Shown one piece after another: positions 35,061-44,685 of a DNA stretch of 64,000 bases (the first letter of the stretch is position 1; each line of letters opens with the position of its first letter). Both the position numbers and the translations under genes were made by a program. This DNA comes from Hufsiella ginkgonis. GTDB lineage: Bacteria > Bacteroidota > Bacteroidia > Sphingobacteriales > Sphingobacteriaceae. The stretch covers positions 124,001 through 188,000 of the forward strand of contig NZ_WVHS01000005.1 in NCBI RefSeq assembly GCF_009834915.1, given 5' to 3'. The notes below the pieces were generated by a model, which made no database searches, was not told the DNA's origin, and was given only the letters and a program-made list of their open reading frames with translations.

Positions 35061-36084
35061 AGTTAATAATGATCTCGTTAAACGCTGTTTCGCCCGGGGG
35101 GTGGATCTTTGCCGTTACCGGAAGATAATACACCCGGAGGCCCTTTAGTGTTTCGGCCAATGCCGGCGAGTACAACCGCTGCGCATCTTTTTCCGTGGTA
35201 ATGATCAGGCGGCCCTTCCCGTCAGCTGCAAGTTTAGCAATATTTTTTTGGGTATACGCGTGATGGTCGGGAAACGAAAGGTGAATAATTGACGAGGTAT
35301 ACTTATTCAGCTCGGCCACCAGGGGCGCCGGATTCGCTATACCGGTTAAGAGCACCACCACTTCTCCGGCAGCAATAGTGTTGAGCGGCTTACTGCCGGC
35401 GCCATCCAGCGACTGCAGATCGTGGTATTGCAGGTACGAAAAGAACAGCCGCTGACCGGGATATAAGCCGATCCGCCGCGCGGCGCGTTCCATATCATGC
35501 TCCGTAAGTGCTGCCGGCGCTTTGGTGACCACCACCAGGTCGGCCCGTTTCCGTCCCGCAAAAGGCTCGCGCAGGCTGCCGGCAGGAAGCAGCATCCGCA
35601 AATTCCAAAGCTTGCCGTATTCCATCAGTACCAGGCTGAGGCCAGGCTTTACGGCACGGTGCTGGTAGGCATCGTCGAGAATCACTACGTCGTGCGAAGA
35701 ACAAAGCCGTTCGATGCCGGCTACCCGGTCTTCGCAAACCGCTACGGTAACGTCATTAAACTTGCGCCGGATCTGCACAGGCTCATCTCCGCCTTCCGAT
35801 GCCGGGGTTTCTGCGGTGAGCTCGAGGTACCCGGTAGTCTTGCGCCCATAACCGCGGCTGAGGACCGCTACACGGCAGGTATCTTTTAAGAGCCGTACCA
35901 GGTACTCGGTCATGGGGCTTTTACCAGTACCGCCTACATCGAGATTACCCACTGATATAACCGGCAGCGGGAAACGCCGGCTGGCAAGCCAACCCCGGTC
36001 ATACAAAAAGTTGCGGACAATGACCACCAGGCCGTACAGCAGGGAAAACGGGTACAAAAGGAGTCGTAACGCGCTGATGATCAT
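35038..36084 (-). CDS. lpxK: Tetraacyldisaccharide 4'-kinase
   Basis: About 348 residues. An N-terminal membrane-associated helix precedes the Walker A motif VGNLDVGGTGKSP; AVLSRGYGRKT and VVILDDAYQHR follow, the last with the family's DDA(F/Y)QH motif. LpxK phosphorylates the lipid A disaccharide at the 4' position, so this organism makes lipid A. The start at 36084 (MIISALRLLLYP) is the usual one; a frame start at 36153 is a TTG and is rejected. Confidence 0.93.
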   Translation of the reverse strand: MIISALRLLLYPFSLLYGLVVIVRNFLYDRGWLASRRFPLPVISVGNLDVGGTGKSPMTEYLVRLLKDTCRVAVLSRGYGRKTTGYLELTAETPASEGGDEPVQIRRKFNDVTVAVCEDRVAGIERLCSSHDVVILDDAYQHRAVKPGLSLVLMEYGKLWNLRMLLPAGSLREPFAGRKRADLVVVTKAPAALTEHDMERAARRIGLYPGQRLFFSYLQYHDLQSLDGAGSKPLNTIAAGEVVVLLTGIANPAPLVAELNKYTSSIIHLSFPDHHAYTQKNIAKLAADGKGRLIITTEKDAQRLYSPALAETLKGLRVYYLPVTAKIHPPGETAFNEIIINYVNTRYL

Positions 36085-36177
36085 AATGTGCAAAATAGGA
36101 TGTTTAATTTCCCGCGGTTCAACGTTTATGTGGTAGGGCAGTATTTCCGGCAAAGGACGCGGATTTCCATCTCCACC

Positions 36178-38199
36178 CTAATCATTTGTCCTCCTGTGAA
36201 CCAAATAATACCAGGCCAGCTTTGTTGCGATGACTGCGTGGTTAAACAAATTTGGCAACAGCCCGTAATGCTTGCTAAAGATCCCGAACCGCTCTTTCAG
36301 GCTCTGCCGGTGCTTTTTCTTTGACATACCACCTACCAGGTATTTAGCCACATAACGGCGGGTATTCACAATTTTCCCGGCCCTTTTAATGGCATGGAGA
36401 ATGGAATCGATATCCGCGCTCAATTGGTATGCGGCATCAAAAGGCTGCAAAAGCGCCCGGCGGATATAGATCGCCTGGTGGCTTACGCTCATGCCGTATT
36501 TAAAACTGCCATGAGCCAGCTTTTCCGGTGAAGCATGGCGCCGCCTGCCGAGATTCGCGAGATCAGGCCCCAGCATCTCCGTTTCACCGTAGTAGATGTC
36601 GGCATCCGGCGAAGCCGAAAAAACCTGCCGCACGGTAGCGGGCGAGTAAAACTCATCTCCCGAATTCATAAACAATACATAGTCGCCGGTAGCCATCCGG
36701 AGCCCCTTATTCATGGCATCATAAATGCCTTGATCAGGCTCGGAAACCCAGCCGGTGATGCGGCCTGCATATCGCTTAATTATTTCCAGCGTACCGTCTG
36801 TGGAACCGCCGTCTATTACCAGGTACTCGATATTTTTCCAGGTCTGGCCCGTTACCGAACGTATTGTCCTTTCTATATGCCGCACATCGTTGTACACCAC
36901 CGTGATCACGGTGAGCACCGGCTGGAAGTCTGCAAAACCAGGATCGAGCACCCGGTTATACAGCGAGATGTGCTGCCGCGCGATCACTTTCTCCGAAAAG
37001 CGCTGCATTACCGTACTCCGGGCCTGTTCCCCTAATTTCTGCCGGTCGTGGTGATTGTACACCCACTGAATGCCTTGTGCCAGGTCGTCAGCGGAGCGAT
37101 ATTCTGCCAGGAACCCGCTTTGCAGGTGATCCACCATATCAGGAATACCACCCGTGGTAAATGCCACCACCGGGGTGCCGCAGGAAAGGCTTTCCATTAC
37201 GGTGTTAGGCAGGTTATCTTCCAGTGAAGGCGTAACAAACACATCCGCCGCGCTATAACAAAGGGTTAGCTTGTCGTCGCCGGCAATGGTGCCCAGGAAA
37301 GTGGCAGCCACGGGGAATTCCGGCACGTTCTTCGCATCGCGGTTACCGAAAACAAGCAGGGCCACTTCCTCGCGCGGGACGCCATATTTACTGATGATGA
37401 GGCCGAGCGCTTCCAGCAGGTAGGGCGTACCCTTGTGCAGATCGTTGCGGGAAGGCATAAACCCGCTCAGGATAATGAATTTATCTTCCGGCAGGCCCAG
37501 CGCCTTGCGCGAAGGACCTTTCGGAAGCGGCCGGAAGGTTTGGGTATCGAGCGTATTGGGGATATTGTAAACATGATGCAGCCCGGCCAGCTTGCTGCGC
37601 CTTACAGAACTCTCCATCCACCGGCTCGGAGCAATTACGGTATAACCGAGCCGCCGGTAGGCCTGTTCTTTTGCTTTCCAGATCTTGTGCGACCAGTCGC
37701 CGGCCCCGGGATTCTTTAATACCGGGCAATTGCCGCACTCGCGTTCAAAATGATCGCAGGTGTACCGCACATGGCAGCCGCCGGTAAACGCATTGCTGTC
37801 ATGAAAGGTCCATATCACCGGTTTACCGAGTTCGGCCAATGCGGCCAGGTCCTTCGGACGAAGAAAACCGTGGTTAATCCAGTGGATATGGATCACGTCT
37901 GCGCCTGCTAATGCGGGATGCCGTGAAATGTCGCGGCCCCAAACGGGAAAAGAGAAAGGTACCGGTACCTTTTTACGCAGGAAACTGGCAACGATCCGTT
38001 CAAAGATGATCCCGAACGCGGTGACTGCCCTGCCAAAGAGACCGCGGGAGAACACCCGTTCAGTATCCCCGCTGTTGAATGAGAAATTAATCCATACCTC
38101 AGAATCGACGCCTTCTTCCCGCAACGCTTTGTTAAGACGCTGGCAGGCACGGCCTGCGCCGCCGTTTTCTTTATATGTATTGAGATGGACGATCTTCAC
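36178..38199 (-). CDS. Fusion protein: family 4 plus family 2 glycosyltransferases
   Basis: About 673 residues. The first 420 or so are a GT-B family 4 enzyme: KIVHLNTYKENGGAGRACQR at the start, WTFHDSNAFTGGCH, and EDNLPNTVMESLSCGTPVV with the donor-site Glu. From about 428 a GT-A family 2 domain follows: VITVVYNDVRHIE, DGGSTDGTLEI and FMNSGDEFY. I chose the GTG at 38199, which makes the N terminus the typical (M)KIVHLN; an ATG at 38244 would add 15 unrelated residues. Two linked transferases could add successive sugars of one repeat. It is 94 nt downstream of lpxK's start in a separate unit. Confidence 0.85.
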   Translation of the reverse strand: MKIVHLNTYKENGGAGRACQRLNKALREEGVDSEVWINFSFNSGDTERVFSRGLFGRAVTAFGIIFERIVASFLRKKVPVPFSFPVWGRDISRHPALAGADVIHIHWINHGFLRPKDLAALAELGKPVIWTFHDSNAFTGGCHVRYTCDHFERECGNCPVLKNPGAGDWSHKIWKAKEQAYRRLGYTVIAPSRWMESSVRRSKLAGLHHVYNIPNTLDTQTFRPLPKGPSRKALGLPEDKFIILSGFMPSRNDLHKGTPYLLEALGLIISKYGVPREEVALLVFGNRDAKNVPEFPVAATFLGTIAGDDKLTLCYSAADVFVTPSLEDNLPNTVMESLSCGTPVVAFTTGGIPDMVDHLQSGFLAEYRSADDLAQGIQWVYNHHDRQKLGEQARSTVMQRFSEKVIARQHISLYNRVLDPGFADFQPVLTVITVVYNDVRHIERTIRSVTGQTWKNIEYLVIDGGSTDGTLEIIKRYAGRITGWVSEPDQGIYDAMNKGLRMATGDYVLFMNSGDEFYSPATVRQVFSASPDADIYYGETEMLGPDLANLGRRRHASPEKLAHGSFKYGMSVSHQAIYIRRALLQPFDAAYQLSADIDSILHAIKRAGKIVNTRRYVAKYLVGGMSKKKHRQSLKERFGIFSKHYGLLPNLFNHAVIATKLAWYYLVHRRTND

Positions 38200-38294
38200 C
38201 GGCGCTAAAATACAGAATCTGGGGCACACGATGCGAAGGGGCATTTTTTCTGTTAATTTGCGCCAGGAATGCTATTCTCCCGGCCCGTTAGCAT

Positions 38295-38453
38295 CCTCCC
38301 CAAGGCGGACGGGGGATTAGGTTACCCGCAGTTAAGTTATCAAATATGCTATACTGAACCGTGTTGCGAAAACAATCTTCGATCATATCATCAAGCCACA
38401 GGGATGGTTGTATCTTATCCCCCTTTGGAGGGGGTGCCACAGGCGGGGGAGGA
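38295..38453 (+). promoter_or_regulatory. Inverted-repeat leader that could mask a ribosome site
   Basis: The strong Shine-Dalgarno GGGGGAGGA (38445-38453) of the gene at 38458 is complementary to CCTCCCC at 38295-38301. A local hairpin, CCCCCTTTGGAGGGGG, lies at about 38420-38435. Pairing of the distant arms would cover the ribosome site. Alternatively these are two arms of a common intergenic repeat. Confidence 0.4.
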
Positions 38454-38457
38454 CACC

Positions 38458-39459
38458 ATGTCGAATAACCGGTATCGTGTCTGCGTTGTCACCCTTACCT
38501 ACAGCAACCGCTGGCAGTTCCTGGAACAGGTACTGAAAAGAGCGCTCGCGGCCGATGCCGTAGTGAACGTGGTACTGGTAGATAACGGCTCTACTTACCC
38601 GGTTCGCGGGCAATTGTTTGACGATCGCATTATCCTGCTTCAAAACGTGGAGAACCTCGGATCCGCCGGTGGTTATCAACAAGGCATCCGCTACGCTTTT
38701 AAGGAGGTTGACTGCGATTTTATCTGGCTGCTGGATGACGACAACCTGCCGGACACCAATGCCCTCGAAGAATTGCTGAATCATTGGGATACCATTCCCG
38801 GCCCCGCTAACAGGAAAGCGCTTTTTAGTTTTCGCACGGACCGCCTCCCGCATGTTAAGATCGCCATGGGAGAGGATCCCGGCCGGTATTACCTCGTGCC
38901 CGACAATTTCCTGGGGTTCCACCTCTTCCGGATCGTGAAAAACCAGTACCTGAAGCTGCTCGGTAAGTTCAAAAAAACAGGGCCCTTTGCCGACCATGTA
39001 AAGATCCCTTATGTGCCGTACGGAGGCCTGCTGCTGCACAAAGAACTGGTACGAGAAATTGGATATCCCGATGAACGGTTCTACCTGTATGTCGATGATT
39101 CGGAATATTCGTACCGCATTACACAGCGCAATGGCGCTATCTGGCTGGTCCCCGCGAGCAGGATCGTGGATATTGACCGTTCACAGGGCCTCACCTACCA
39201 TAAAAAAGCATTTCACTCACACCTCCTCGATCAATGGAGTTTCAGAACGTATTACCATGTACGTAACAGAATGTTCTTTTATTCACACGTCTCCTTGAGA
39301 AATAATTTTATATTCGGCATTAATAAGACTTTATATTTAACATTCCTTCAAATAATCAGCATACTAAGCGATAAAAGATCAGCATATAAAAAATTGCTGG
39401 GCGCAGTTAAAGATGGATTGAAAGGAAACTTAGGTAAAGCCGATCCCGGGAAATTTTAA
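38458..39459 (+). CDS. Family 2 glycosyltransferase
   Basis: About 333 residues. CVVTLTYSNRWQFLEQVLKR, VDNGST and WLLDDDNLPD (metal-binding Asp cluster) are GT2 hallmarks, and FYLYVDDSEYSYRI is the typical acceptor-side ED-like motif of galactofuranosyl- and rhamnosyl-type enzymes. The ATG at 38458 follows a perfect ribosome site. The frame is open upstream to 38269 but that part is repeat-derived, so I reject it. Confidence 0.87.
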   Translation: MSNNRYRVCVVTLTYSNRWQFLEQVLKRALAADAVVNVVLVDNGSTYPVRGQLFDDRIILLQNVENLGSAGGYQQGIRYAFKEVDCDFIWLLDDDNLPDTNALEELLNHWDTIPGPANRKALFSFRTDRLPHVKIAMGEDPGRYYLVPDNFLGFHLFRIVKNQYLKLLGKFKKTGPFADHVKIPYVPYGGLLLHKELVREIGYPDERFYLYVDDSEYSYRITQRNGAIWLVPASRIVDIDRSQGLTYHKKAFHSHLLDQWSFRTYYHVRNRMFFYSHVSLRNNFIFGINKTLYLTFLQIISILSDKRSAYKKLLGAVKDGLKGNLGKADPGKF

Positions 39460-39488
39460 TCAGCCGCCAGGCGGTAATAAATATTCAA

Positions 39489-42400
39489 ATGAAGATTCAC
39501 GCATTATTTTTAGGCCTGCTTGCCGCAGGGCTTTCGTTGAACGCCCAAACCACCCAACCTTATTTTGCTTCGTACCCTACCCTGACGCCCGATGGCAGCA
39601 CGGTAATTTTCAGCTATGAAGGCGATCTCTGGAAGGTCAGCACCGGCAACCCCGCAGCATCCAGGCTTACGGCCATGCAAGGCGAAGAAACCAGCCCGCG
39701 CGTATCGCCGGATGGCAAGTGGCTTGCTTTCGCCTCCAACCAGTTTGGCAATAACGACATATACGTAATGCCCCTTGCCGGCGGAAATGTAAAGCAGCTC
39801 ACCTTTCATGACGCCAATGACGTGCCCGACTCCTGGAGCTGGGATTCAAAAACCATTTACCTCACCTCCGGCCGCTATAACGGTTATGCAGGATACCAGG
39901 TTCCCGCGGAAGGCGGAACACCCAGGCGGCTGTTCGGCAACTATTTTAACACGGTACATCATGTTTTCCCGCATCCGTCAAGCGGCGAGCTTTTCTTTAA
40001 CGACACCTGGGAAAGCAACCAGTTCGCACAGCGGAAGCGTTATAAAGGAGAATATAATCCCGATATCCAATCGTATAACATTAAAACCGGCGTCTTTAAA
40101 AAGTATACCGACTATATCGGGAAGGATTTTTGGGCAACGCTCGATAAAAAGGGCAATATCTATTTCGTGTCCGACGAGTTTAACGAGGAATACAACCTGT
40201 ACACCTTCGTGAATGATAAAAAAACACGCCTCACTAATTTCGAAACTTCCATCAGGCGGCCTTATGTAAGCGCGGACGGCAGTAAGGTGGTGTTCGAAAA
40301 AGATTACCAGTTGTACATATATGATGTAGCTGCAAAAAAAACAGATAAGCTGGACGTCGACATTTTCCGAAACGCAGTGCTTGGCAAGGAACAGGATTTT
40401 GACGTCCGTGGCCAGGTCGAAAACTTCGACATTTCGCCCGACGGCAAGAAAATGGCGTTTGTTGCGCGCGGCGAGATCTTCGTATCAGATATCGATGGCA
40501 AATTCGTGCAAAAACTGAATAAATCGCCCGAAAGGGCATTGGAGGTAAAATGGCTGAGTGACAACCGCACCCTGCTATTTAACCAAACCGACGGCGGCTA
40601 CCAAAACCTGTTCACCATTGCGGCCAATGGCAGCGGCGGGTTAAAACAGCTCACTAAAGATGCGCGCAACAATCGCGACATCGGCCTTAACAAGTCGCGC
40701 ACTATGGCGGTATACCTGAGCGGACGCGACGAAGTACGCACCCTCGACCTGAAGAGCTTCCAAAGTAAAGCTATTGTAAAAGACGAGCTGTGGGGATTCC
40801 AGAATTCGGCCCCCTCGTTCTCTCCCGACGAACAATACGTACTCTACACCGCGATACGGAACTTTGAGCAGGACATTTTTGTGTTTAACCTGAAGACCGG
40901 CCAGGCCATTAACCTTACCAATACGGGCGTTACCGAGGCGTCGCCATACTGGTCGCCGGATGGCAAACACATCTACATGAGCTCTTCACGCACAAAACCT
41001 TCCTATCCTTATGGGCTGCAGGATGCCCATATTTACCGGATGCCGCTCGACAAATACGAAGAACCCTTCAAACTGGATAAGTTCAACGAGCTTTTTAAAG
41101 CGGATGAAAAGAAGAGCGATGACAAGAAGGACGAAAAGCCTGTCACTGCCACCAGGGCAGAGCCGGCAAAAAACCCCGCAGAGAAAAAAACCGAAACAGC
41201 GCCGGTGACCATCAACGCCGACGGTGTTATGCAACGCCTTGAAGTAGTTGGTCCCGTATTTGGCGCGCAATTCGGGCCATCCGTATTCCAGAAAGGAGAA
41301 AAAACCACGGTATATTATGCAAGCACGCATTCCGAAGGACGTCCCGCTATTTACCGCACTACGTTAGAAACTTTCGAGCTTCCCAAAACGGAAAAAGTAA
41401 GCGACGGTTTCAGTTTTGATATCCGCGAGAACAACGGAAAGTTCTATATGCTGCTGGATGGCGCCATTAACAAGTACAATCCCGACCTGAACAAGCTGGA
41501 TAAGATGGACATCACCTATAAGTTTCGCCGTAACCTGGCAGGTGAGTTTAACCAGATGTTTTACGAAACCTGGGCCAACCTGGAAGAAAACTTCTACGAT
41601 GACCAGATGCACGGCGTAAACTGGCCGAAGATCCGCGACCGTTACCAGGCATTTATACCTTACGTAAATAACCGCGCCGACCTGCGCATCCTGCTTAACG
41701 ACATGCTGGGTGAACTAAACTCGTCGCACATGGGCTTCAACTCATCGGGGAGCGAAGAAACCGCCAGGCTGAACTACCGCACCCTCGAAACCGGTATTAT
41801 TTTCGACAATGATGACCCCTATCGTGTGAGCTATATCGCCAAAACGAGCAACGCGGATAAAACCGGTACTGATATTCAAAAAGGTGATGTTTTGGTTAAA
41901 GTGAACGGCGAGCCGGTGGATAAGCACACAGACCGGAACGCTTATTTTACCAAGCCGTCGCTCGACCGGGAGATCGTGCTTACGTTTGACCGGGGCGGCA
42001 AGCAGCAGGACGTGAAGTTACACCCGGAATCGTCAGGTCAGCTGAAAACCAACCTGTACGACGAATGGATCCGTACAAACCAGGAACGCGTAGATAGCCG
42101 CAGTGATAAAAAGATCGCTTATGTACACATGAAAAACATGAGTGGCGGCGAGCTGGAAACCTTCCTGGTCGAAATGGTCAGCGAAGCGGATAAACGCGAT
42201 GCCCTGATCCTCGATATCCGTTACAATACGGGGGGTAATGTGCACGATGCCGTGCTTAACTTCCTGGCGCAAAAACCCTACCTGCAATGGAAATACCGGG
42301 GTGGTAAGCTCACCCCGCAAGCCAATTTCGGTCCGGCGGCCAAACCGATCGTGCTCCTCGTTAATGAGCAATCGCTAAGTGACGCGGAAATGACCGCCAC

Positions 42401-42665
42401 CGGGTTTAAAGCGCTCAAGCTGGGCAAAATCATCGGAACGGAGACCTATCGGTGGATCATATTTACCTCTGCCAAAGGATTGGTCGACGGATCATCGTAC
42501 CGCCTTCCCTCCTGGGGATGTTTTACGCTCGATGGAAAAGACATTGAGAAAGAAGGTGTTAAGCCTGATATCTATGTTAAAAACACCTTTATGGACCGCA
42601 AAGACGGAAAAGATCCGCAGCTGGATAGGGCGATTGACGAGATTATGAAGGACCTCAAACATTAG
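39489..42665 (+). CDS. Tricorn-like S41 family protease
   Basis: A 1058-residue exported protein. A signal peptide (MKIHALFLGLLAAG to LNAQ) precedes repeated PD40/WD40-like propeller blades (SPDGKWLAFAS, DIYVMPLAGG and others) over residues 30-520, then a Lys/Glu/Asp-rich linker, a tricorn core region (MFYETWANLEENFYDD), a PDZ domain (about 785-850) and the S41 catalytic domain: LILDIRYNTGG and NEQSLSDAEMTA with the Ser nucleophile. Tricorn-type proteases release small peptides in peptide turnover; here it would act in the periplasm. Confidence 0.92.
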   Translation: MKIHALFLGLLAAGLSLNAQTTQPYFASYPTLTPDGSTVIFSYEGDLWKVSTGNPAASRLTAMQGEETSPRVSPDGKWLAFASNQFGNNDIYVMPLAGGNVKQLTFHDANDVPDSWSWDSKTIYLTSGRYNGYAGYQVPAEGGTPRRLFGNYFNTVHHVFPHPSSGELFFNDTWESNQFAQRKRYKGEYNPDIQSYNIKTGVFKKYTDYIGKDFWATLDKKGNIYFVSDEFNEEYNLYTFVNDKKTRLTNFETSIRRPYVSADGSKVVFEKDYQLYIYDVAAKKTDKLDVDIFRNAVLGKEQDFDVRGQVENFDISPDGKKMAFVARGEIFVSDIDGKFVQKLNKSPERALEVKWLSDNRTLLFNQTDGGYQNLFTIAANGSGGLKQLTKDARNNRDIGLNKSRTMAVYLSGRDEVRTLDLKSFQSKAIVKDELWGFQNSAPSFSPDEQYVLYTAIRNFEQDIFVFNLKTGQAINLTNTGVTEASPYWSPDGKHIYMSSSRTKPSYPYGLQDAHIYRMPLDKYEEPFKLDKFNELFKADEKKSDDKKDEKPVTATRAEPAKNPAEKKTETAPVTINADGVMQRLEVVGPVFGAQFGPSVFQKGEKTTVYYASTHSEGRPAIYRTTLETFELPKTEKVSDGFSFDIRENNGKFYMLLDGAINKYNPDLNKLDKMDITYKFRRNLAGEFNQMFYETWANLEENFYDDQMHGVNWPKIRDRYQAFIPYVNNRADLRILLNDMLGELNSSHMGFNSSGSEETARLNYRTLETGIIFDNDDPYRVSYIAKTSNADKTGTDIQKGDVLVKVNGEPVDKHTDRNAYFTKPSLDREIVLTFDRGGKQQDVKLHPESSGQLKTNLYDEWIRTNQERVDSRSDKKIAYVHMKNMSGGELETFLVEMVSEADKRDALILDIRYNTGGNVHDAVLNFLAQKPYLQWKYRGGKLTPQANFGPAAKPIVLLVNEQSLSDAEMTATGFKALKLGKIIGTETYRWIIFTSAKGLVDGSSYRLPSWGCFTLDGKDIEKEGVKPDIYVKNTFMDRKDGKDPQLDRAIDEIMKDLKH

Positions 42666-42697
42666 ACGCGGTTACGTTGTACGTTCCTATTCTGCGC

Positions 42698-43609
42698 CTA
42701 ACGTCCCGCCCGTACCATTTTCTCCCTCAAAAACCTTACCGCCCTGTCCCACAGGCTTCCCTTCCGCGTCCGCAGGAAGGATTTGATGGCGGCATAGGCT
42801 TCCGGGTGCTCGGCGATAACGGTGGGAAAGCTGGTAACCGGTGCCTCGCTGACCGTTACCTGGTAGATATCATTAACGCCCGAATGTACGCCGGTGCCAT
42901 CGTGGCCGATGTTGTTTATGAGCGATTTTGCCGGGTTAAGCGTAAGGCCTCCCGCCAGGAAAACCGAGGCATACCAGCGAATGGCCCAGGAATTGTTCCT
43001 GCGGTTACGAAACTCCTGCACCTGTTTCCAGAAATTCATCGTGCCATCTATGGAGAAACGTTTAATACGCTCATTATCGAACCGGGCAACAAGCTTCCCG
43101 ATATCAGGCTCAAAGTGGTTCCAGGCCCGCTCCCAGGTAGCCCAACCCCAGCTCGAGGCGGCGCGGTAAAAGAACGTTTCCGGCAGGCCTGCAGCTTTTA
43201 AGGGATACATATAAGCCGCGATGTGCATTACCTTCCCGGTATCCTTGTACAGTTCAAGCGCATCATTAAAATACCGGAGTGTGTAAGGCGACGAAACAAG
43301 ATCGTCTTCAAAGACAATGATCTTACCATACTTCTTCACCAGTTCGGTGACGCCATGGATGATCGACTCGGCAAGGCCAAAGTTTTTAGGGCGCTCTATC
43401 AGCTCCACGGACCTGAAGCCTTCCGCACCACGCGCCAGCGCGCGCACCTCGTTCACCCTATCCTCGTCGCCCCCGTTTTTGGCGCCATCAGAAAAAATAA
43501 ACAGGCGCGATTCGACGGCCAGTTGGTTCATCGCCAGGAACCTGAGTGTACGCCGGGTATGCTCCGGCCTGTTATACACAAAAAGCGCAATCGGGGCGAG
43601 GGTCTTCAT
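42698..43609 (-). CDS. Glycosyltransferase, GT-A fold
   Basis: The 303 residues start APIALFVYNRPEHTRRTL, a glycosyltransferase pattern common in polysaccharide clusters; FEDDLVSSPYTLRYFN holds the EDD metal site, and SSWGWATWERAWN is a conserved acceptor region. It overlaps the upstream methyltransferase gene by 4 nt, so they form a two-gene unit. The sugar is unknown. Confidence 0.85.
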   Translation of the reverse strand: MKTLAPIALFVYNRPEHTRRTLRFLAMNQLAVESRLFIFSDGAKNGGDEDRVNEVRALARGAEGFRSVELIERPKNFGLAESIIHGVTELVKKYGKIIVFEDDLVSSPYTLRYFNDALELYKDTGKVMHIAAYMYPLKAAGLPETFFYRAASSWGWATWERAWNHFEPDIGKLVARFDNERIKRFSIDGTMNFWKQVQEFRNRRNNSWAIRWYASVFLAGGLTLNPAKSLINNIGHDGTGVHSGVNDIYQVTVSEAPVTSFPTVIAEHPEAYAAIKSFLRTRKGSLWDRAVRFLREKMVRAGR

Positions 43610-44382
43610 GTACTAAGGATCCGGAAATCTTTCATTTTTTGGGTAAGTACGGTATAAGCGTTGGCAAGGTCTTCCTGCTTCTTTTGGCCGGCAAGCGCCG
43701 AAAGCATTTTTTTGAGGCGATATTCCAGGTTGATGCGCAACGCCCTGGCCAGGCTCTTCGGCTTTTTCTGGTTTACGAAAGTGTTAAATTTGGTCACCTC
43801 CGGAGAGATCATCGAAACCTGGCCGCCGAGGATCTCCAGTCCTTCAGACTGCAGCAGGAAACGAAGCGACGAGGGCGTATACATGTTGATATGCCCATAA
43901 TCAAGAAAATGCTTCATTCGTTTATCAACCCCGAAACGATAGTCCTTCGGAACCTCGATCACCTGGAATTTCGATACACGTTTGATCTCACGCAGCAACA
44001 GGCGCTCAAATTCAACGTGTTCCAGCACGTGCGACAAGATCACCAGGTCAAATTCGTCATCCCCGAAAGGGATGGCATAACCATCGAAGATACCTACCGA
44101 TTTAACACTGGCCAGATTCCGCGAACGGATGGCCGTTACCCCGCTTTCGGAAATTTCCAGCGCGTGAAGCTCGGGGGCAAAATGCCATGCGTCGAGAAAA
44201 TGAAGAATACTTCCATCGCCGGCCCCCACTTCCAGCACCCGGGTAAATTGCCGGCCTTTACAAATATCGACAATATGCTGCGCCTTAAACTTCGCGCTTA
44301 GCATGCGCCATTTATAGTCGCTGGCCTCGTAAAAATTGTCGTAAGCGGATTTAAGATCCGAACTGATCATATTCGTTGACAT
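43606..44382 (-). CDS. Class I SAM-dependent methyltransferase
   Basis: A 258-residue protein. VLEVGAGDGSILHFL is SAM motif I, and LVILSHVLEHVEFERLLLRE is the motif-IV region of the Methyltransf_11/23 group. It is coupled to the glycosyltransferase gene downstream, suggesting action on a glycan or its lipid carrier. The acceptor is unknown. Confidence 0.85.
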   Translation of the reverse strand: MSTNMISSDLKSAYDNFYEASDYKWRMLSAKFKAQHIVDICKGRQFTRVLEVGAGDGSILHFLDAWHFAPELHALEISESGVTAIRSRNLASVKSVGIFDGYAIPFGDDEFDLVILSHVLEHVEFERLLLREIKRVSKFQVIEVPKDYRFGVDKRMKHFLDYGHINMYTPSSLRFLLQSEGLEILGGQVSMISPEVTKFNTFVNQKKPKSLARALRINLEYRLKKMLSALAGQKKQEDLANAYTVLTQKMKDFRILST

Positions 44383-44685
44383 TGCGTCAAAGATACAGGA
44401 TCGTACTTAGAGCGTTGCGTTGTACGATAAATTGATTTCGGCGGAGGTAACGCCTTCCCGCAGACGCCCGTGTCGGCCGTCGATCGTGGTATCAGGCTTA
44501 ACCTCAAGCTCTTCCACCGGCGCCTCACACGATGTTAGCGGATACCAGGGCCATACCAGCCAGAAATCAAGTGCTTCTGCATTTCCAACCTATTAGCCAG
44601 TAAAGATGCATCTTTTCGTTAAAAAACCGGTACGCGGTTTAACAGGTTATATTTTTTTATGTTTGCCACCTGTAACTTTACGTGA
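44383..44685. other. Intergenic region before the flippase gene
   Basis: This divergent gap of about 300 nt holds the promoter of the flippase gene near its right end. On the minus strand a frame of about 60 codons with protein-like composition but no ATG (stop TAA at 44409-44407, open from about 44590) includes LDFWLVWPWYPLTS. It may be a decayed gene remnant, but I recognise nothing in it. Confidence 0.4.
44658..44665 (+). promoter_or_regulatory. Predicted -7 promoter element of the flippase gene
   Basis: TATGTTTG is a full TAnnTTTG match, 20 nt before the ATG at 44686. A weaker upstream element, TTTA, lies 17 nt earlier. Confidence 0.45.
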
